Assembly (NCBI RefSeq): GCF_013178945.1
Contig: NZ_JABFDM010000007.1
Coordinates: forward strand, 186,001 to 250,000
Direction: 5' to 3'
DNA from: Bradyrhizobium aeschynomenes
GTDB taxonomy: Bacteria > Pseudomonadota > Alphaproteobacteria > Rhizobiales > Xanthobacteraceae
Length of the DNA: 64,000 nucleotides
In this document: positions 39,676 to 47,989 of the stretch, in pieces
Layout: each line of letters opens with the position of its first letter
Numbering within the stretch: the first letter of the stretch is position 1
Position numbers and translations under genes: made by a program
Notes under the pieces: model-generated
Told to the model about the DNA's origin: nothing
Databases searched by the model: none
The model's input: the letters and a program-made list of their open reading frames with translations, nothing else

Positions 39676-41577
39676 ATGACCGCACAAACAAGAACAAGCA
39701 CACAGGGAGGGACGGACAACACGGCGCGCAGCGCCAGTGTTCATCCGTTGCGCGCGATCTCTTTCAACGATCCCGTCGTCAACGTCGAGCGCCGTGACGA
39801 CGGCACCATCTATCTCCGGCCGACGCGGCCGCTCGGCGACTTCCCGCGGCGGATCACCGACCGGCTGCACCACTTCGCCAAGGAAGCGCCGGAGCGCGTG
39901 TTCATGGCCGAACGCGTCGGCCCCGAGGGTTGGCGCGAGCTGAGCTATGGCACGTTGCTGGCGGCAAGCCGGCACATCGCCTCGGGCCTGCTCGCCCGCG
40001 GCCTGTCGCCGGATCGTCCGGTGATGATCCTCTCCGGCAATTCGATCGACCATGCGCTGGTGGCATTCGGCTCGCTCTATGCCGGCGTGCCGTTCTGCCC
40101 GGTCTCCCCGGCCTATTCGCTGGTGTCGCGCGACTTCGGCAAGCTCGCCTATTTGATGAAGCTGCTGACGCCGGGCCTCGTCTTCGTCGACGACGCCGAC
40201 AAGTTCGCCGACGCGCTGGTCGCCAACGTGCCCGAGGGCACCGAGATCGTGGCGTCGTTCGGCGCGGTGCCGGGTCGCAAGATCACGATGCTCGCCGATC
40301 TCATCGCCTCGCCGCTGTTCCCCGGCCTCGACGCTATCAATGACAAGATCGGTCCCGACACGATCGCGAAATTCCTGCTGACCTCGGGCTCGACCGGCAA
40401 TCCGAAGGCCGTCATCAACACCCAGCGCATGATCTGCGCCAACCAGGTGATGATCCGCGAGACGCTGGCCTTCCTGAAGGACGAGCCGCCCGTCATCATC
40501 GACTGGCTGCCGTGGAATCACACGTTCGGCGGCAACCACAACATCGGCCTGACCTTGTTCAACGGCGGCTCGATGTATCTCGACCAGGGCAAGCCCGTGC
40601 CCGGCGGCATCGAGGAGACGGTGCGCAACTTGCGCGAGATCTCGCCGACGGTCTACTTCAACGTCCCCAAGGGCTACGAGTCGCTACTGCCGTATTTCCG
40701 CGAGGACCCGGGCCTGCGGAAGACCTTCTTCAAGCGGCTGCACGCGATGTTCTTCTCCGGCGCAGCTCTTGCCCCGCACGTCTGGAACGAGCTCGACGAG
40801 CTCTCCGTGGCCGAGACGGGATATCGCGTGCCGATGCTGACCGGCCTCGGCTCGACCGAGACCGCGCCGTTCTTCATGTCGGTCAATCCGCGCACCAGCC
40901 GATCCGGCCATGTCGGCCTTCCCGTGCCGGGCAACGAGGCCAAGCTGGTGCCGAACAACGGCAAGATGGAAGTGCGCGCCAAGGGCCCGAACGTCACGCC
41001 GGGCTATTGGCGCCTGCCCGAGGTGTCGGCCGCAGCGTTCGACTCGGAAGGCTACTATCAGATGGGCGACGCGCTGAAGCCCGTCGACCCCAACGATTTC
41101 AACGCCGGCTTCGATTTCGACGGCCGCGTCGCCGAGGACTTCAAGCTCGCATCCGGCACCTGGGTCTCGGTCGGTCCTCTCAGGGCGCGCTTCGTCGCGG
41201 CCTGCGCGCCGCTGGCGCGCGACGTGATCATTGCCGGCATCAACCGGGACGAGATTGCGGCCATCGTCGTGCTCGATCTCGACGGCTGCCGCCTGATCAA
41301 TGCGACGTTGCCGTTCGACGACCTCGCCGCGACCGCTGCCGATCCCCTGATCCGGGAAGCATTCCGGGAGCGGTTCACGAAGTTCCTGGCTACCGCGACC
41401 GGCTCGTCGACCCGCATCGCGCGCGCCGTGCTGCTCGGCCTGCCGCTGTCCATCGACAAGGGCGAGGTCACCGACAAGGGCTCGATCAACCAGCGCGCCG
41501 TGCTGGAGAACCGCAAGGACCTGATCGAGCGCATCTACGCTGCGGCGCCGGACGACGACGTCATCCTGGCCCGCTGA
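39676..41577 (+). CDS. couA: p-Coumaroyl/feruloyl-CoA ligase, CouA-like
   Basis: 633 residues. The adenylation P-loop TSGSTGNPKAVINTQRMI is at about residue 236. GLGSTETAPFFMSVNPRTS (about 392) and GRVAEDFKLASGTWVSVGPL (about 480) are the later core motifs. It begins 1 bp after the crotonase stop, so translation is probably coupled. It is paralogous to the ligase at 15840, with KAVINTQRM and STETAP conserved in both. Expected activity: ATP-dependent formation of hydroxycinnamoyl-CoA. The symbol rests on family plus synteny with the R. palustris cou locus. Confidence 0.78.
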   Translation: MTAQTRTSTQGGTDNTARSASVHPLRAISFNDPVVNVERRDDGTIYLRPTRPLGDFPRRITDRLHHFAKEAPERVFMAERVGPEGWRELSYGTLLAASRHIASGLLARGLSPDRPVMILSGNSIDHALVAFGSLYAGVPFCPVSPAYSLVSRDFGKLAYLMKLLTPGLVFVDDADKFADALVANVPEGTEIVASFGAVPGRKITMLADLIASPLFPGLDAINDKIGPDTIAKFLLTSGSTGNPKAVINTQRMICANQVMIRETLAFLKDEPPVIIDWLPWNHTFGGNHNIGLTLFNGGSMYLDQGKPVPGGIEETVRNLREISPTVYFNVPKGYESLLPYFREDPGLRKTFFKRLHAMFFSGAALAPHVWNELDELSVAETGYRVPMLTGLGSTETAPFFMSVNPRTSRSGHVGLPVPGNEAKLVPNNGKMEVRAKGPNVTPGYWRLPEVSAAAFDSEGYYQMGDALKPVDPNDFNAGFDFDGRVAEDFKLASGTWVSVGPLRARFVAACAPLARDVIIAGINRDEIAAIVVLDLDGCRLINATLPFDDLAATAADPLIREAFRERFTKFLATATGSSTRIARAVLLGLPLSIDKGEVTDKGSINQRAVLENRKDLIERIYAAAPDDDVILAR

Positions 41578-41602
41578 CCTGAGCATTCAAGGGAGAAACG
41601 AC

Positions 41603-42367
41603 ATGTTGTTGAAGGATCAGGCCGCCATCGTCACCGGCGGCGCCTCCGGCCTCGGGGCCGCCACCGCCCGCAAGCTCGCGTCGCAGGGCGCCAAGGTCGC
41701 CGTGTTCGATCTCAACGCCAAGCTGGCGGCCGAGGTCGCGGCCGAGATCAACGGCGTCTCCGTGGTCTGCGACGTCTCCGACGCCGCGGGCGCGGAAGCC
41801 GGCGTCGCCGAGGCCGTCAAGGCGCTCGGCCAGCAGCCGCGCGTGCTGGTGAACTGCGCCGGCATCGGCGTCGCCAAGCGCGTCGTCGGCCGCGACGGCC
41901 CGATGGCGCTGTCCGATTTCGAGAAGGTCATCAAGGTCAATCTGATCGGCTCGTTCAACATGCTGCGTCTGGTCACCAACGGCATGACCAAGCTGGAGCC
42001 GCAGGCGACCGGCGAGCGCGGCGTCGTCATCAATACGGCTTCGGTGGCCGCCTATGACGGCCAGATCGGGCAGTCGGCCTACTCGGCCTCGAAGGGCGGC
42101 ATCGTCGGCATGACGCTGCCGATCGCGCGCGAGCTGGCGCAGTTCGGCATCCGCGTGCTGACCATCGCGCCTGGCCTGTTCCTGACCCCGCTGCTCGCCA
42201 ACCTGCCGCAGGAGGCCCAGGACTCGCTCGCCGCCGCGATCCCGTTCCCGCGCCGGCTCGGCCACGCCGACGAATTCGCCGCGCTCGCGCTGCACATGGT
42301 CGAGAACCCCTACCTCAACGGCGAAGTCGTCCGCCTCGACGGCTCGCTGCGCATGGCGCCGAAGTAA
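41603..42367 (+). CDS. SDR family 3-hydroxyacyl-CoA dehydrogenase (paralogue of 14081 gene)
   Basis: 254 residues. TGGASGLG is at 11-18 and NCAG at 84-87; the catalytic Ser147, Tyr160 and Lys164 lie in INTASVAAYDG and QSAYSASKGG. GGGAGAAACGAC precedes the ATG. It is highly similar to the SDR at 14081 through its whole length, including the LFLTPLL and NGE-x-x-RLDG stretches at the end. It would oxidise the 3-hydroxy group made by the crotonase, giving a 3-ketoacyl-CoA for thiolysis; that supports a beta-oxidative rather than purely retro-aldol route. Confidence 0.9.
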   Translation: MLLKDQAAIVTGGASGLGAATARKLASQGAKVAVFDLNAKLAAEVAAEINGVSVVCDVSDAAGAEAGVAEAVKALGQQPRVLVNCAGIGVAKRVVGRDGPMALSDFEKVIKVNLIGSFNMLRLVTNGMTKLEPQATGERGVVINTASVAAYDGQIGQSAYSASKGGIVGMTLPIARELAQFGIRVLTIAPGLFLTPLLANLPQEAQDSLAAAIPFPRRLGHADEFAALALHMVENPYLNGEVVRLDGSLRMAPK

Positions 42368-42394
42368 GTGCCGCGCGCCGACGTCCACATAGGC

Positions 42395-42498
42395 GTCATT
42401 CCGGGACGACGCGAAAGCGTCGGGCCCGGAATCCATTTGGCCTCTGGTTCGGTGGAGACATGGATTCCGGGCTCGCGCTTCGCGCGCCCCGGAATGAC
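42395..42498. repeat. Palindromic intergenic repeat, family B, copy 4
   Basis: GTCATTCCGGGACGACGCGA mirrors TTCGCGCGCCCCGGAATGAC, around GGGCCCGGAATCC / GGATTCCGGGCTC. With the next repeat it fills the 416-bp gap between the SDR and thioesterase genes. Confidence 0.87.
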
Positions 42499-42613
42499 AA
42501 CGGAGAGATCCGCAGCCGTAGGGTGGGCAAAGCGCAGCGTGCCCACCGCCTCAAAAAAAGGTGAAGCGTAGTCGGTATGATGCACACCACTGGTCGCCAA
42601 GAGCTCGCTCTCA

Positions 42614-42747
42614 ACCTCTCCCCGCGCGCGGGGAGAGGTCGGATTGCATCGCCAGATGCAATCCGGGTGAGGGGGCTCTCCGCGAGTCTGGTGCTCGTGG
42701 CTGCCCCTCACCCCGCCCCTCTCCCCGTGAAGGACGGGGAGAGGGGG
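42614..42747. repeat. Palindromic intergenic repeat, family D, copy 2
   Basis: Three hairpins in a row: ACCTCTCCCCGCG with CGCGGGGAGAGGT (42614-42639), GGATTGCATC-GCCA-GATGCAATCC (42641-42664), and CCCCTCTCCCCGT with ACGGGGAGAGGGG (42716-42746). The CCCTCTCCCC theme and the CTGCCCCTCACCCC part match the copy at 34769. Confidence 0.85.
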
Positions 42748-42783
42748 CGCACTGCCGCCGTGGCGTAGAGCGAGGCTAAGAAC

Positions 42784-43203
42784 ATGTTCGTCAACCGCCG
42801 CGACGTGCAGATCCAGTGGGGCGACTGCGATCCCGCCAACATCGTCTACTATCCGCGCTACTTTGCGATGTTCGACGATGCGACCTCGGTGATGTTCGAG
42901 GCGGCCGGCTTTTCCAAGCAGGACATCGTCCGCCGCTATGGACTGGTCGGCATCCCCATGGTCGACACCCGCGCCAAGTTCTACATCCCCTCGACCTATG
43001 GCGACTGGATCACGATCGAGAGCCGGATCGAGAGCATCAAGCGCTCCTCGTTCGACGTCATCCACAAGGTGTTCAAGGGCGAGGCGCTGGCGATCGAAGG
43101 GTTCGAGACGCGGGTGCTGGTTGGGCGTGATCCGGCTGACCCGGACAAGCTGAAATCGGCGCCGTTTCCGGAGGAGATGCGAGCCAGGTTTCTCGGAGGA
43201 TGA
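42784..43203 (+). CDS. 4-Hydroxybenzoyl-CoA-type thioesterase
   Basis: 139 residues. It opens MFVNRRDVQIQWGDCDPANI and continues VYYPRYFAMFDDA, the signature of the 4-hydroxybenzoyl-CoA thioesterase family, where the Asp of WGDCDPA is the key catalytic residue. Such enzymes release 4-hydroxybenzoate and CoA. In this cluster it would end a CoA-dependent breakdown of p-coumarate after thiolysis. It follows the SDR gene behind two repeats and probably belongs to the same unit. Confidence 0.87.
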   Translation: MFVNRRDVQIQWGDCDPANIVYYPRYFAMFDDATSVMFEAAGFSKQDIVRRYGLVGIPMVDTRAKFYIPSTYGDWITIESRIESIKRSSFDVIHKVFKGEALAIEGFETRVLVGRDPADPDKLKSAPFPEEMRARFLGG

Positions 43204-43269
43204 GGCTGGAATAGGTGCGACATGCGGCCGTCTTAAGGATGTTCAGCTGTCGTGCTTTGGTCGGATGGT

Positions 43270-43285
43270 GAGAAGTGATCTTCTC
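43270..43285. promoter_or_regulatory. 16-bp palindrome upstream of the solute-binding protein gene
   Basis: GAGAAG-TGAT-CTTCTC has perfect 6-bp arms and lies 131 bp before the start of the solute-binding protein gene, in a 212-bp spacer. It is a candidate operator or transcript hairpin. Confidence 0.45.
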
Positions 43286-43415
43286 GTGTTCAATGCTATG
43301 ATCACGTTTGGACACATATCGGCCGGCCGTGTTGGAAGGCGCCCCGGACAAGGGGCGGGATGCAAACAGGATCGGCGGATCACGAGCTGAACCGAAAAGA
43401 TTGAGGGAGGATTTT

Positions 43416-44561
43416 ATGAGGAAGGCCTATCTGGCGGCGGCTGGCGTCATCGCGATGCTCGCGTCGGCCCCGGCGCTGGCGCAGACCAGCGAGATCACCA
43501 TCGGCATCACCACGACCACGACGGGTCCGGGCGCGGCGCTCGGCATCCCCGAGCGCAATGCGCTGGAGTTCGTGCCGAAGGAGATCGGCGGCGTGCCGCT
43601 GAAGGTGATCGTGCTCGACGACGGCGGCGATCCGACCACGGCGACCACCAACGCCCGCCGCTTCGTGACGGAATCCAAGGCCGACATCATCATGGGCTCG
43701 GCCCTGACCCCGCCGACCATCGCGGTGTCCAACGTCGCCAGCGAAGCCGGCATTCCGCATTTCGGCCTGGCGCCGTTCCCGGTCACGCCGGAGCGTGCGA
43801 AATGGTCCGTGGTGATGCCGCAGCCGGTGCCGATCATGGGCAAGGTGCTGTACGAGCACATGAAGGCGCATAATGTGAAGACCGTCGGCTATATCGGCTA
43901 TTCCGACTCCTACGGCGATCTCTGGTTCAACGACCTCAAGAACCAGGCCGTGCCGATGGGCATCACCATTGCCGACGAGGAGCGCTTTGCGCGTCCCGAC
44001 ACCTCGGTCACCGGCCAGGTGCTGAAGCTGGTCGCCGCCAATCCGGATGCCATCCTGGTCGGCGCCTCCGGCACCGCGGCGGCGCTGCCGCAGACCGAGC
44101 TGCGCGAGCGCGGCTACACCGGCCTGATCTATCAGACGCATGGCGCGGCGAGCATGGACTTCATCCGCATCGCCGGCAAGGCGGCGGAGGGCGTGATCAT
44201 GGCCTCGGGTCCGGTGATGTCGCCGGAGACGCAGGACGACAGCGCGCTGACCAAGAAGCCGGGCATGGAGCTGAACAAGGCCTATGAAGCCAAGTACGGC
44301 CCGAACAGCCGCAGCCAGTTCGCCGGCCACTCGTTCGATGCGTTCGAGATCCTCAAGCGCGTCATCCCGGTGGCGCTGAAGACCGCCAAGCCCGGCACGC
44401 CGGAGTTCCGCGAGGCGATCCGCCAGGCGCTGCTGAGCGAGAAGGACCTTGCGGCCTCGCAGGGCGTCTACAACTTCACCGAAAAGGACCGCTCCGGCCT
44501 CGACGACCGCGCCCGCATCATCCTGACCGTGAAGGACGGCAAATACGTCCCCGCGAAGTGA
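43416..44561 (+). CDS. ABC transporter solute-binding protein, CouP-like
   Basis: 381 residues from MRKAYLAAAGVIAMLASAPA (signal peptide, cut at ALAQ-TS), with GGGAGG 5 bp upstream; the frame extends further up without support. It is a type I periplasmic binding protein of the Leu/Ile/Val group (TTTTTGPGAALGIPERNALE; VVMPQPVPIMGK; AASMDFIRIAGKAAEGVIMA). From memory, the R. palustris cou locus has a comparable protein, CouP, that binds p-coumarate, ferulate, caffeate and cinnamate. It probably serves the permease and ATPase genes at 45495-49030, which run the opposite way. Confidence 0.85.
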   Translation: MRKAYLAAAGVIAMLASAPALAQTSEITIGITTTTTGPGAALGIPERNALEFVPKEIGGVPLKVIVLDDGGDPTTATTNARRFVTESKADIIMGSALTPPTIAVSNVASEAGIPHFGLAPFPVTPERAKWSVVMPQPVPIMGKVLYEHMKAHNVKTVGYIGYSDSYGDLWFNDLKNQAVPMGITIADEERFARPDTSVTGQVLKLVAANPDAILVGASGTAAALPQTELRERGYTGLIYQTHGAASMDFIRIAGKAAEGVIMASGPVMSPETQDDSALTKKPGMELNKAYEAKYGPNSRSQFAGHSFDAFEILKRVIPVALKTAKPGTPEFREAIRQALLSEKDLAASQGVYNFTEKDRSGLDDRARIILTVKDGKYVPAK

Positions 44562-44590
44562 GCGGACAGACCATAGCTTCGAATCAGGAA

Positions 44591-44614
44591 GGCCGGCTCG
44601 GTGAGCCGGCCTTT
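44591..44614 (+). terminator. Terminator-like hairpin after the solute-binding protein gene
   Basis: GGCCGGCTC-GGT-GAGCCGGCC is a perfect 9-bp stem with a 3-nt loop, starting 30 bp after the stop codon and followed by TTTC and further T-rich sequence. Good rho-independent form for the rightward transcript. Confidence 0.75.
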
Positions 44615-44658
44615 CGGCTATTTGAACCACAATCTTTGTCGTTTTCCGAGAGGCCGCG

Positions 44659-45465
44659 ATGATCTTCGCACCCACCGGCGCCACCCGGCTCCACATCATC
44701 ATCGGCGATCCCATCGCGCAGGTGCGCGCGCCGGCCGGTGTCAGCGAAGCCTTCGCGGATCGCGAGAGCGACGCGATCCTGGTTGCGGTCCAGGTCGCGC
44801 CGGCCGATCTCGCTGCCTTCATCGCGACGATGACGCGAGTCAACAATCTCGACGGCATCGTCGCGACCATCCCGCATAAATTCGCCTGCTACCGGGCCTG
44901 CACGACCGCGACCGAGCGCGCCCACTTCATCGGCGCCGTGAACCTCATGCGCCGCGTTGCAAGCCGCGGGTGGCACGGCGACATGGTCGACGGCCTCGGC
45001 TTCGTCGGTGCGGCAAAGGCTGCGGGATTCGATCCCGCTGGCGTTCGCGCCTTGCAGATCGGAGCAGGCGGCGCCGGCTCGGCGATCGCGCTCGCGCTGA
45101 TCGATTCCGGCGTGCGCGAACTCGCCATTCACGACAGCGATCCGGGCCGTCGCGATGCGCTGATCGCGCGCCTCAATGAGCGCGGCAAGGGCCGCGCGGT
45201 CATCGGCAGCACCGATGCCGGCGGATTCGACATGGTCGCCAATGCGACCCCGGCCGGCATGCAGCCCGGCGATCCCCTGCCGGTCGACATGGCGACCGTC
45301 AGCGCGTCAGCCTATTGCGGCTGCGTCATCACCAAGCCGGAAGTCTCGCCGTTCATCGCCGCCGCGCGTGCGCGCGGCTGCCTGACGGCAACCGGCACGG
45401 ATATGTACCGGGCGCTGGAGCGCGTGATGGTCGACTTCCTGCTGTCGAAGGAGGCGCCATCCTGA
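44659..45465 (+). CDS. AroE-like dehydrogenase without the shikimate-binding serines
   Basis: 268 residues with AroE layout: substrate domain to about residue 110, then an NAD(P)-binding domain with GAGGAGSA (about 135). The catalytic Lys (ATIPHKFAC) and the Asp of the NTDG-type motif (DMVDGLGF) are kept. But the N-terminal motif that in AroE reads HSxSP is QVRAP here, so both serines that hold the shikimate carboxylate are lost. It is therefore probably not a shikimate dehydrogenase. It lies between the binding-protein gene and the convergent liv-type genes and may act on another hydroxylated ring acid. Confidence 0.8.
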   Translation: MIFAPTGATRLHIIIGDPIAQVRAPAGVSEAFADRESDAILVAVQVAPADLAAFIATMTRVNNLDGIVATIPHKFACYRACTTATERAHFIGAVNLMRRVASRGWHGDMVDGLGFVGAAKAAGFDPAGVRALQIGAGGAGSAIALALIDSGVRELAIHDSDPGRRDALIARLNERGKGRAVIGSTDAGGFDMVANATPAGMQPGDPLPVDMATVSASAYCGCVITKPEVSPFIAAARARGCLTATGTDMYRALERVMVDFLLSKEAPS

Positions 45466-45494
45466 GACAGCGCCTCATCCTCTCGCCATCCGGC

Positions 45495-46220
45495 TCAGCT
45501 CGCGGCCGCCTCGGCAAAGCCGAGATAGCTCGCCGCGACGCGCGGGTCGGTCGCGATCTCGCTCGCCTTGCCATTGAGCACGAACTCGCCCAGCTCCATC
45601 ACATAGGCGCGGTCGGCGACATTCAGCGCCGCCTTGGCGTTCTGCTCGACCAGCAGCACCGAGACGCCTTCTTGGCGCAGCTTGGCGACGATCTCGAAGA
45701 TGCCGGCGACGATGATCGGCGCCAGACCGAGGCTCGGCTCGTCGAGCATTAGCATCTTGGGCGAGCCCATCAGCGCGCGGCCCATCGCCAGCATCTGCTG
45801 CTCGCCGCCGGAGAGCGTGCCGGCGAGCTGCTTGCGCCGCTCCTTCAGCTTCGGAAACAGCGTGTAGACGTGCTCGAAGCCACGGGCCGCATGTGCCTTG
45901 GACATCCTGAAGGCGCCGAGCTGCAGATTGTCCTCCACGTTCATGGTCGCGAACAGCTCGCGATGCTCCGGCACCAGGCAGAGGCCGCGGGCGACGCGGT
46001 CCTCGATCTCGAGCCGGGCCATGTCCTCGCCCAGGAACGCGACACGGCCCTTCAGCGGAAACACGCCCATGATGGCGCTCAGCAGCGTCGTCTTGCCGGC
46101 GCCATTGGCGCCGATGATGGTGACGATCTCGTTCTCGGCCACGGTGAGCGAGACCGAGCGGACAGCCTCGACCTTGCCGTAGGAGACGTGGGCGTCGCTG
46201 ACTTCCAGCAGGGTGCTCAT
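45495..46220 (-). CDS. livF: ABC transporter ATP-binding protein (LivF type)
   Basis: 241 residues from MSTLLEVSDAHVSYGKVEAV. Walker A GANGAGKTT (about residue 37), signature LSGGEQQM (about 135), Walker B MLMLDEPSLGL. It begins inside the last codons of the fused permease-ATPase gene (ATGA overlap at 46217-46220). It powers uptake with the other proteins of this set, probably for the compound bound by the nearby CouP-like protein. Confidence 0.92.
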   Translation of the reverse strand: MSTLLEVSDAHVSYGKVEAVRSVSLTVAENEIVTIIGANGAGKTTLLSAIMGVFPLKGRVAFLGEDMARLEIEDRVARGLCLVPEHRELFATMNVEDNLQLGAFRMSKAHAARGFEHVYTLFPKLKERRKQLAGTLSGGEQQMLAMGRALMGSPKMLMLDEPSLGLAPIIVAGIFEIVAKLRQEGVSVLLVEQNAKAALNVADRAYVMELGEFVLNGKASEIATDPRVAASYLGFAEAAAS

Positions 46221-47986
46221 GCGGTGGCTCCGAGATACGCCTTGATCACCTCGGGATTGGTCTTGATCGCGGCTGGTGTGCCCTCGGCAATCTTGGTGCC
46301 GAAGTCGAGCACCACGATGCGGTCGGCGAGATCCATGACGAAGCCCATGTCGTGCTCCACCAGCAGCACCGACATGCCGCCGGCGCGCAGTTCGCGCAGC
46401 AACGCCCCGAGGCGCTGCTTCTCCATGTGGCGCAGGCCGGCGGCGGGTTCGTCGAGCAGCAGCAGCATCGGATCGACGCACAGCGCGCGGGCGATCTCGA
46501 CGATGCGCTGCTGGCCCAGCGAAAGCGAGCCGGCGAGCTGGTGCATCTGGTCGCCGAGCCCGACGCGCTCGATCTGGCGCGCCGCTTCCGCCAGCAGCTT
46601 GGCCTCGTCGCCGCGGTCGAGCCGGAACATGCTGGAGAGCGCGCCGGAATGGCCGCGCAGATGCGCGCCGATCGCGACGTTCTCGAGCACCGTCATGTCC
46701 GGCACCAACTTGACGTGCTGGAAGGTGCGGGAAATGCCGAGCTTGACGACGTCCTGCGGCGGCGCGTTGCCGACAGCCTTGCCGAGCACCGAGATGTTGC
46801 CGGAGGTCGGCGGCAGCACGCCGGTGATCAGGTTGAAGGTCGTGCTCTTGCCGGCGCCGTTGGGGCCGATCAGCGCCACGATCTCGCGGGCCTGGACGTC
46901 GAACGAGACGTTGTTGACCGCGACCACACCACCGAACTGTTTGCGCGCATTGTCGACCTGCAGCAGCACGTTCGGCGTCGTCGCGGAGCGCTCGCGCGCC
47001 GGCAACTTGAGCGAGGTGTCCGGCTTCTTGGCGAGCGGCTTGAACGGCAGCCGCGCAGTCAGCCACGGCCACAGGCCGGTCGGCGCGAGCTGCAGCAGGG
47101 TGACGAGGAGGACGCCGAACACGATGGTCTCGAGCTGGCCCTCGCCATGCAGCAGCAGCGGGAGGTAGCTTTGCAGCACTTCCTTCAGGATCACGACGAT
47201 CGCAGCGCCGAGCACGCCGCCCCAGACATAGCCGGCGCCGCCGACGACCGCGACAAACAGATATTCGATGCCGGCCTGCGCGCCGAACGGGGTCGGGTTT
47301 ACCGCGCGGGTGAAGTGCGCATAGAGCCAACCGGACAGACCGGCGAGCACCGCCGCATAGATGAACACCAGCAGCTTGGCGCGCGGCGAATACACGCCGA
47401 ACGCTTCCGCGGCGATGTGGCCCCGACGCAGCGCGCGGATGGCGCGGCCGGTGCGGGAGTCCAGCAGGTTCATCGTCAGCAGCGCGGAGATCAGCACGGC
47501 GGCCCAGATCGCGAAATAGATCGTGCCGGGATCGAGCATCCTGAGGCTGCCGATCGACAGCGGCGGGATGCCCGAGATGCCGTCATTGCGGCCGAGGAAG
47601 GCAAGCTTGCTGAAGAGGTAGTAGAGCCCAAGGCCCCAGGCGAGCGTGCCCAGCGGCAGATAGTGGCCGGACAGTCTGACCGTGACGAGGCCGAGCAGCA
47701 CGGCGGCAAGGCCGGACACCAGCAGCGACAGCGGCAGGGTCAGCCAGGGCGAGACGCCATACTGCGCCGACAGCACCGCCGTGGTATAGGCGCCGAAGCC
47801 GACGAAGGCGGCCTGGCCGAACGAGGTGAGGCCGCCGACGCCGGTGAGCAGCACCAGGCCCATCGCGACCAGCGCGGACAGGCCGATATTGTCGAGCAGC
47901 ACGATCCAGAACGGCGGCACGCCCGGGATGAACGGGATCGCCGCAACGATGACGGCAAAGACGATGAGAGGCCAACGCTCGCGCAC
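46217..47986 (-). CDS. ABC transporter permease-ATPase fusion (LivM-LivG)
   Basis: 589 residues, the sum of a LivM permease and a LivG ATPase. Residues 1-325 hold about nine hydrophobic segments and the permease motif FGVYSPRAKLLVFIYAAVLA. A linker of about 25 residues (LAKKPDTSLKLPARERSATT) joins it to residues 350-589: Walker A GPNGAGKST, signature LSLGQQRI, Walker B LLLLDEPAAGL. Fusions of this kind are found in some LIV/aromatic-acid transporters. The gap to the LivH gene is 3 bp. Confidence 0.92.
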   Translation of the reverse strand: MRERWPLIVFAVIVAAIPFIPGVPPFWIVLLDNIGLSALVAMGLVLLTGVGGLTSFGQAAFVGFGAYTTAVLSAQYGVSPWLTLPLSLLVSGLAAVLLGLVTVRLSGHYLPLGTLAWGLGLYYLFSKLAFLGRNDGISGIPPLSIGSLRMLDPGTIYFAIWAAVLISALLTMNLLDSRTGRAIRALRRGHIAAEAFGVYSPRAKLLVFIYAAVLAGLSGWLYAHFTRAVNPTPFGAQAGIEYLFVAVVGGAGYVWGGVLGAAIVVILKEVLQSYLPLLLHGEGQLETIVFGVLLVTLLQLAPTGLWPWLTARLPFKPLAKKPDTSLKLPARERSATTPNVLLQVDNARKQFGGVVAVNNVSFDVQAREIVALIGPNGAGKSTTFNLITGVLPPTSGNISVLGKAVGNAPPQDVVKLGISRTFQHVKLVPDMTVLENVAIGAHLRGHSGALSSMFRLDRGDEAKLLAEAARQIERVGLGDQMHQLAGSLSLGQQRIVEIARALCVDPMLLLLDEPAAGLRHMEKQRLGALLRELRAGGMSVLLVEHDMGFVMDLADRIVVLDFGTKIAEGTPAAIKTNPEVIKAYLGATA

Positions 47987-47989
47987 GGC

